Shown here: in pieces, positions 1 through 6,017 of the stretch | How positions within the stretch are numbered: the stretch's first letter is position 1 | How the letters are laid out: each line of letters begins with the position of its first letter | Source of the DNA: Planctomycetota bacterium | GTDB lineage: Bacteria > Planctomycetota > UBA1135 > UBA2386 | Assembly (NCBI GenBank): GCA_020425885.1 | Contig: JAGQRA010000155.1 | Span: 1-6,017, forward strand | Reading direction: 5' to 3' | Length of the DNA: 6,017 bases | Translations under genes and position numbers: made by a program | Notes under the pieces: generated by a model | Told to the model about the DNA's origin: nothing | Database searches by the model: none | What the model saw: only the letters and a program-made list of their open reading frames with translations

Positions 1-2627
<2,627 letters not shown>

Positions 2628-2631
2628 AGTG

Positions 2632-4092
2632 ATGCAACCGAGCCAGGACCGAATCCAACACATCACCCGCCGCCATTTCTTCGGCGATACCGGCCTCGGC
2701 CTAGGCGGCGCCGCGCTGGCGTCGTTGCTCGGCGAACGCGAGCGGCCGGCGCTGACCGAACCGGACGGCCTGCCCGACCTGCCGCACTTCGCGCCGAAGG
2801 CCAAACGCGCGATCTGGCTGTTCATGGCCGGGGCGCCGTCGCAGCTCGACACCTTCGACTACAAGCCGAAGCTCGACGCGCTGTTCGACCAGGACCTGCC
2901 CGACTCGATCCGCAACGGGCAACGCCTGACGACGATGACGTCGGGGCAGAAGCGCTTCCCGATCGCGCCGTCGATCTACGCCTTCGAACGCCACGACAAC
3001 GGCGGCGACGGCGCCTGGGTCTCCGAGCTGTTGCCGTACACCGCGCAGATGACGAAGGACATCGCGATCGTGCGCTCGGTCTACACCGAGGCGATCAACC
3101 ACGACCCGGCGATCACGTTCATCACCACCGGCCGCGAGCTGCCGGGCCGCCCGAGCCTCGGCTCCTGGCTCAGCTACGGCCTCGGCCGCGAGAACCGCGA
3201 CCTGCCCGCCTTCGTCGTGATGACGCCATCGTGGACCGGACGCCAGGATGCCCAGGCGCTCTACAACCGGCTCTGGGGCGCCGGGATGTTGGCGAGCAAG
3301 CACGCCGGCGTGGCGCTGCGCTCGCAGGGCGATCCGGTGCTGTTCATCAAGAACCCCGACGGCGTCGATGCGGCCTCGCGCCGGCGCATGCTCGACTCAC
3401 TCGGGCGCATGAACGCGCGCCACTTCGAGCGCGTCGGCGACCCCGAGACCATGAACCGCATCGCCCAGTACGAGCTCGCGTTCCGCATGCAGACGTCGGT
3501 GCCCGAGCTGGTCGATCTCGGCGACGAACCGGCGAGCACGGCGCGCATGTACGGACCCGATGCGCAGAAGCCCGGCACCTTCGCCGCGTCGTGCGTGCTG
3601 GCCCGGCGCCTGATCGAGCGCGGCGTCCGCTTCGTGCAGCTGTTCCACCGCGGCTGGGATCAGCACGGCAACCTCACCGGCGACCTGCCCAAGCAATGCC
3701 GCGACATCGACCAGGCGGCATGGGCGCTGGTGCAGGACCTGAAGCAACGCGGCCTGCTCGACGAGACGCTGGTGATCTGGGGCGGCGAGTTCGGTCGCAC
3801 CGTCTACTGCCAGGGTGTGTTGAGCCGGCAGAACTACGGCCGTGACCACCATCCGCGCTGCTTCTCGATGTGGCTGGCCGGCGGCGGCATCCGCGGCGGG
3901 CAGGTCTACGGCACGACCGACGACTTCAGCTACAACATCGTCGACCGGCCGGTGCACGTGCGCGACCTCAACGCCACGATCCTGCACTGCCTCGGCATCG
4001 ACCACAAGCGGCTGTCGGTGCCGCACCAGGGACTCGACGTGCGCTTGACCGGCGTCGAACCGGCGCGCGTGGTGCGGGAGCTGCTGGTGTGA
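2632..4092 (+). CDS. DUF1501 protein, Tat-exported, alkaline-phosphatase/sulfatase-superfamily fold
   Basis: This is 486 residues from the ATG; GTG at 2629 would add one residue. The N-terminus carries a twin-arginine motif, TRRHFF (12-17), and a Gly/Ala/Leu hydrophobic stretch to about residue 34, so Tat export or membrane anchoring is likely. DUF1501 hallmarks follow in order: [16 protein letters not shown] (61-76, probable first metal-ligand region), INHDP (155-159), GWDQH (341-345), WGGEFGRT (383-390), GRDHHPR (403-409), [11 protein letters not shown] and the end motif [16 protein letters not shown]. Length is normal for the family and no lesion is visible. DUF1501 belongs to the alkaline-phosphatase-like clan; the family has no firmly assigned substrate, so hydrolysis of a phosphate or sulfate ester is inference. 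It directly follows the DUF1549/1553 gene, the standard pairing, and overlaps the next small gene by 4 bases. Confidence 0.95.
   Translation: MQPSQDRIQHITRRHFFGDTGLGLGGAALASLLGERERPALTEPDGLPDLPHFAPKAKRAIWLFMAGAPSQLDTFDYKPKLDALFDQDLPDSIRNGQRLTTMTSGQKRFPIAPSIYAFERHDNGGDGAWVSELLPYTAQMTKDIAIVRSVYTEAINHDPAITFITTGRELPGRPSLGSWLSYGLGRENRDLPAFVVMTPSWTGRQDAQALYNRLWGAGMLASKHAGVALRSQGDPVLFIKNPDGVDAASRRRMLDSLGRMNARHFERVGDPETMNRIAQYELAFRMQTSVPELVDLGDEPASTARMYGPDAQKPGTFAASCVLARRLIERGVRFVQLFHRGWDQHGNLTGDLPKQCRDIDQAAWALVQDLKQRGLLDETLVIWGGEFGRTVYCQGVLSRQNYGRDHHPRCFSMWLAGGGIRGGQVYGTTDDFSYNIVDRPVHVRDLNATILHCLGIDHKRLSVPHQGLDVRLTGVEPARVVRELLV
4076..4080 (+). promoter_or_regulatory. Ribosome binding site fixing the GTG start at 4089
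   Basis: GGGAG sits 8 bases upstream of the GTG at 4089-4091, inside the end of the DUF1501 gene. This is good Shine-Dalgarno spacing and supports a GTG start overlapping the DUF1501 TGA (GTGA overlap), a common sign of coupled translation. Confidence 0.6.
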
Positions 4093-4382
4093 ACGCGAAG
4101 ACCGTGTCGGCCAGGGTCGCCGCGGCGCTGGTCTACGCGAATCCGATCGCGTTCGTGCCGGCGTTCGCGCTGCGCCCCGCGCGCGATGTCAGCATCGCGC
4201 CGAACTTCGTCGTGCTGGGTCTGCTCGGCGGCCTCGTCGCCGCGATCACGACCCTCGTCATCCGCGCCCGGAGCAAGCACTGGTCGCGGCTCTGGGCCGG
4301 CGCGATGATCGCCAACCTCGCCGTGGTCGTCATCGCGCTCGGTGCGATCGACTTCACGGGTCTGAGCGGCGGCGGTCACTGA
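4089..4382 (+). CDS. Small membrane protein of unknown function, coupled to DUF1501
   Basis: This is a 97-residue protein starting at GTG 4089, which overlaps the DUF1501 stop (4090-4092) by 4 bases and has GGGAG 8 bases upstream. I do not recognise the family. There are two clear membrane segments, about residues 39-58 ([20 protein letters not shown]) and 68-87 ([20 protein letters not shown]). They are joined by a basic, Trp-containing loop (RARSKHWSR), which by the positive-inside rule is probably cytoplasmic. A third, less hydrophobic stretch at 8-28 might be an additional segment. The C-terminus is short and Gly-rich. The tight coupling suggests it is made together with the DUF1501 protein, perhaps as an envelope partner, but this is inference from position alone. 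It is too short and lacks motifs for an enzyme. Confidence 0.72.
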   Translation: MNAKTVSARVAAALVYANPIAFVPAFALRPARDVSIAPNFVVLGLLGGLVAAITTLVIRARSKHWSRLWAGAMIANLAVVVIALGAIDFTGLSGGGH

Positions 4383-4384
4383 TC

Positions 4385-4470
4385 GCATGGCGCGGTCGAT
4401 GCGGTGAGTCGCACGGAGACGTAAGAACTCCGCAACTCGACGCCGCGCCGGCGCATCGACGCGGTCATGG
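4385..4470. repeat. Imperfect inverted repeat in the intergenic region
   Basis: Arm 1 (4385-4403) read on the opposite strand is CGCATCGACCGCGCCATGC. Arm 2 (4452-4470) is CGCATCGACGCGGTCATGG. They share the uninterrupted nonamer CGCATCGAC, then GCG and CATG with small offsets. The loop is 48 bases. The structure could form a long-range RNA stem after the operon or mark an operator-like site. In such GC-rich DNA, chance is also possible. Confidence 0.35.
4441..4453. repeat. Short GC-rich hairpin
   Basis: CGCCG-CGC-CGGCG is a perfect 5-bp stem with a 3-base loop, lying just before arm 2 of the longer inverted repeat. No U-tract follows, so Rho-independent termination is not supported. It may contribute to 3'-end structure of the upstream operon transcript. 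Confidence 0.3.
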
Positions 4471-4533
4471 CTGCTCACGGGCGCCGGATTCCGATACCCT
4501 GCGAGGCCCGTCACCCCCCGAAAACGCAGCCCC

Positions 4534-5340
4534 ATGACGATGCCCCTCCGCCCCTGCGGCGCTCTCCGGTTCGCGCTGGCCACGGCCACCCTGTTCGTAC
4601 CTCTGATCGCCACCGCCGGCCTTTCGGCCCAAGCCGCCACCGGCACCCAGAAACGTGCCCTGACCCATGACGACTACGACAGCTGGCCGTCGCTGCGGAG
4701 CACGACCTACAGCCACGACGGCAACTGGATGGCCTATGCCATCAACCCGCGCGTCGGCGACGGCGTGCTCTACATCAGGCAGGTCGACGGCGACAAGGTC
4801 TACACCTTCGATCGCGGCCAGAGCGTGACGTTCTCGAACGACAACAAGCTCGCGTTCTTCAAGGTCGACAAGTCGTACGCGGATGAGCGGCAGCAGAAGC
4901 TCACCAAGCTCTACGAGAAGAAGGAGGAGAAGAAGAGCGAAGGTGCCACCGAGGAGACGGAGCTGCCGCCCGACATCAAGGCGGCCATCGCCGAACGCGG
5001 CATGCCCGAGGCCATGGTGCTGCGCATGATCGAGCAGCGCGGCTCGACGATGAACGAGGTGCGCGGCTTCCTCGGCCTGCCCGAGGTCGAGGCGAAGGCC
5101 GCCCCAAAGAAGCCGCAGGAGAAGCCGAAGAAGAGCAAGGAAGAGGAGGCCGCGGAGAAGGAGCTGAAGGCCCTGCAGAAGCGAGTCCATGTGCTCGACC
5201 TGACCTCGGGTGAGGTCACCTCGATCGAGAACGTGAAGAGCTACCGTCAGCCGCAGGACAGCGACCTGCTCGTGCTGCACTTCGAGAAGCCGGAGCCCGA
5301 GAAGAAGAAGGACGAGGACAAGGGCGACGAGGAGAAGTGA
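4534..5340 (+). pseudogene. N-terminal fragment of a secreted S9 (prolyl-oligopeptidase-like) peptidase, catalytic part missing
   Basis: This ORF of 268 residues starts at ATG 4534 (ATG at 4540 is an alternative). It begins with a Sec signal peptide, hydrophobic core about 11-30, likely cleaved near SAQA (31-34). KRALTHDDYDSWPSL (40-54), then YSHDGNWMAYAINP and GDGVLYIRQ, match the N-terminal strands of large secreted S9 peptidases. The rest is dominated by charged Lys/Glu stretches (109-136 and 187-218), separated by a helical segment at 141-186, then VHVLDLTSGEVTSIENVKSY (propeller-like), ending in a KKKDEDKGDEEK tail and TGA. Relatives are normally several hundred residues longer, with a full beta-propeller and a C-terminal alpha/beta-hydrolase domain carrying Ser-Asp-His. 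None of that follows here in any forward frame. It is therefore an inactive remnant, a chimeric-assembly product, or a repurposed secreted N-terminal protein. Family assignment is moderately sure; the pseudogene call is less so. Confidence 0.6.
5331..5334 (+). promoter_or_regulatory. Strong ribosome binding site fixing the ATG start at 5343
   Basis: GGAG, within the purine-rich GAGGAGAAG run, lies 8 bases before the ATG at 5343. The in-frame GTG at 5337 would be only 2 bases from it, which is too close. This makes ATG 5343 the preferred start. Confidence 0.65.
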
Positions 5341-5342
5341 CC

Positions 5343-5897
5343 ATGCGCTTGGCGGGCCGCGTAGCCATGATCGTCCTGGGCGCCAGCCTGGCGCTGTCGC
5401 CCTTCGGCGCGGCCTTCGCGCAGGGCAAGTCCAAGGGCAAGGGTCGGGTCATCCAGATCGAGGCGCTGAAGGTCGAAGGCCGCATCCAGAAGCCGGAGGC
5501 GTTCTACATCCTTCAGCGCAGTGAGCTGAACTTCAAAGGCCTCGAGCCGAAGAAGAGCTTCATCCCGCTCATCTTGAAGAGCGTGAACGGCGCCCAGGTC
5601 GTGGTGCCCGCCCACCTGAAGAACCGCGTCTACGATCGGGTGCGGATCCTCGATGGCGAGGCGACCTGGCTCGATCCCTGGCAGATGGAGCTGCCCCCCA
5701 TCGGCGAGCTCGTCACCGTCATGGTGACGACCTCCTCCGGCGCCCAGTCTCTGACGGGGCACTATTTCCCCTACAACCACCTCGAGGGTGGGGTGCTGTT
5801 CATGCTCGCCCCGGAGGTCCAGCCCATGAGCCCCCGGACCTTCCACTTCGTGGCGGAAGGCATGAGCTTCCAGCTGTCCACGGCGGTGGGCCCGTGA
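5343..5897 (+). CDS. Secreted or periplasmic protein of unknown function
   Basis: This is 184 residues with an excellent Shine-Dalgarno sequence. The N-terminus is a clear Sec signal peptide: MRLAGR, hydrophobic core about 8-20, cleavage probably after AFA (24-26). The mature protein opens with a basic linker, GKSKGKGR, then VIQIEALKVEGRIQKPEAFY, ILQRSELNFKGLEPKKSFIP, a mixed alpha/beta-looking middle, and a C-terminus rich in aromatics and methionine (HYFPYNHLEGGVLFML; FHFVAEGMSFQL). I see no catalytic motif, lipobox, cysteine or membrane segment beyond the signal. The VEGRIQKPEAFYILQRS block looks like a conserved family signature. I associate similar sequences with myxobacteria-type genomes, but this is recollection and unverified. 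It starts 2 bases after the truncated S9 gene and ends 4 bases before a convergent gene. The coding call is firm; function is unknown. Confidence 0.85.
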   Translation: MRLAGRVAMIVLGASLALSPFGAAFAQGKSKGKGRVIQIEALKVEGRIQKPEAFYILQRSELNFKGLEPKKSFIPLILKSVNGAQVVVPAHLKNRVYDRVRILDGEATWLDPWQMELPPIGELVTVMVTTSSGAQSLTGHYFPYNHLEGGVLFMLAPEVQPMSPRTFHFVAEGMSFQLSTAVGP

Positions 5898-5901
5898 TGC
5901 G

Positions 5902-6017
5902 TCAGCCGACGGTCCGCTCGTAGGCGTTCTTGAGCCGGCGGATCCGCGGGGGGAGCACGGTCTGGGGGCCGCCGCCGAGGGCCGCCAGGGCGGTCTCGAG
6001 CTGCTCCCGGCCGTCGA
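5902..6017 (-). CDS. C-terminal end of an unidentified gene, partial
   Basis: Read on the minus strand, the frame is open from the window edge to TGA (complement of TCA at 5902-5904), giving 37 visible residues. They run DGREQLETALAALGGG, then PQTVLPPRIRRLKNAYERTVG, then stop. Codons are consistently C/G-ending at the third position, as expected of a real high-GC gene. The protein end is basic and probably helical. I do not recognise the family; 37 residues are too few. It converges on the secreted-protein gene with only 4 bases between the stops, and no obvious bidirectional terminator is visible between them. Confidence 0.6.
   Translation of the reverse strand, partial: DGREQLETALAALGGGPQTVLPPRIRRLKNAYERTVG

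Larger units (their letters stand above)
4383..4533 (+). other. Intergenic region between the DUF operon and the S9-like gene
   Basis: This 151-base stretch shows no credible gene. It contains a long imperfect inverted repeat (4385-4403 against 4452-4470) and a short GC hairpin (4441-4453). There is no T-run after either, so neither is a classical intrinsic terminator. The downstream gene probably has its promoter here; the best -10-like sequence I see is GATACC at 4493-4498, but no good -35 accompanies it. No Shine-Dalgarno sequence precedes the ATG at 4534. Confidence 0.5.

Noticed and set aside
2701..3303. Long minus-strand open frame opposite the DUF1501 gene
   Set aside because: It is antisense to a strongly supported DUF1501 gene and its Arg/Val/Gly-rich protein lacks any motif. 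Such frames are expected in high-GC DNA.
3397..4026. Second minus-strand open frame opposite the DUF1501 gene
   Set aside because: It is a shadow frame of the same kind, low-complexity in Ala/Val/Arg, with no supported start or family signature.
3930..4646. Minus-strand open frame spanning the DUF1501 end, the small membrane gene and the intergenic gap
   Set aside because: It is antisense to two better-supported genes and its Arg-rich product has no recognisable domain.
4465..5280. Minus-strand open frame with Leu-rich runs opposite the S9 fragment
   Set aside because: The Leu runs are the reverse complement of the Lys/Glu codons on the + strand. The + frame has a signal peptide and S9-like motifs, so this one is an artefact.
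5337..5342. GTG at 5337 as the start of the secreted-protein gene
   Set aside because: It would lie 2 bases after the GGAG, which is too close. ATG 5343 has ideal spacing and gives a normal signal peptide.
5290..5400. Programmed or accidental frameshift restoring the S9 peptidase after 5340
   Set aside because: I translated the other forward frames after 5340 and saw no propeller or hydrolase motifs, while the third frame is a distinct signal-peptide protein.
5898..5901. Bidirectional terminator between the convergent stops
   Set aside because: Only 4 bases separate the stops, and I found no convincing stem followed by a T-run on either strand nearby.

Overview
This is a high-GC bacterial window. 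Its first three quarters look planctomycete-like. They hold the 3' part of a large DUF1549/DUF1553 protein gene (the PSCyt1/PSD1 architecture), followed at once by a Tat-signal DUF1501 gene. This pair is characteristic of Planctomycetota and is also found in related Verrucomicrobia/Lentisphaerae-type genomes. The assignment rests on recognised protein motifs, not on a database search.

Layout. (a) 1-2627, + strand: DUF1549 tail, a coiled-coil linker, two tandem copies of a lectin-like 'VWIDD..PAG' domain, then a complete DUF1553 domain; the gene starts before the window. (b) 2632-4092, +: DUF1501 alkaline-phosphatase-superfamily protein with a twin-arginine signal. (c) 4089-4382, +: a 97-residue membrane protein that overlaps the DUF1501 stop by 4 bases and has its own Shine-Dalgarno sequence. 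These three form one tight, translationally linked operon. (d) 4383-4533: a 151-base gap with an imperfect inverted repeat, a small GC hairpin and at best a weak promoter. (e) 4534-5340, +: a signal peptide and the N-terminal part of an S9 (prolyl-oligopeptidase-like) peptidase. It stops inside a Lys/Glu-rich low-complexity stretch, with no propeller or catalytic domain. (f) 5343-5897, +: a 184-residue secreted protein of unknown function with a strong Shine-Dalgarno sequence. (g) 5902-6017, - strand: the C-terminal 37 codons of an unidentified gene that converges on (f).

Working together: genes a-c probably act in or across the cell envelope. The DUF1549/1553 protein and the DUF1501 putative hydrolase are a recurrent pair whose biochemistry is not established. 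The lectin-like repeats suggest binding of a polymer or carbohydrate, which is inference only.

The point most worth checking is the junction near 5300-5342. A normally much larger S9 peptidase gene ends in purine-rich low-complexity DNA, and unrelated genes with lower CpG in places follow immediately. This may be a real deletion/pseudogene or a chimeric assembly join. I did not find a convincing new biological system here.
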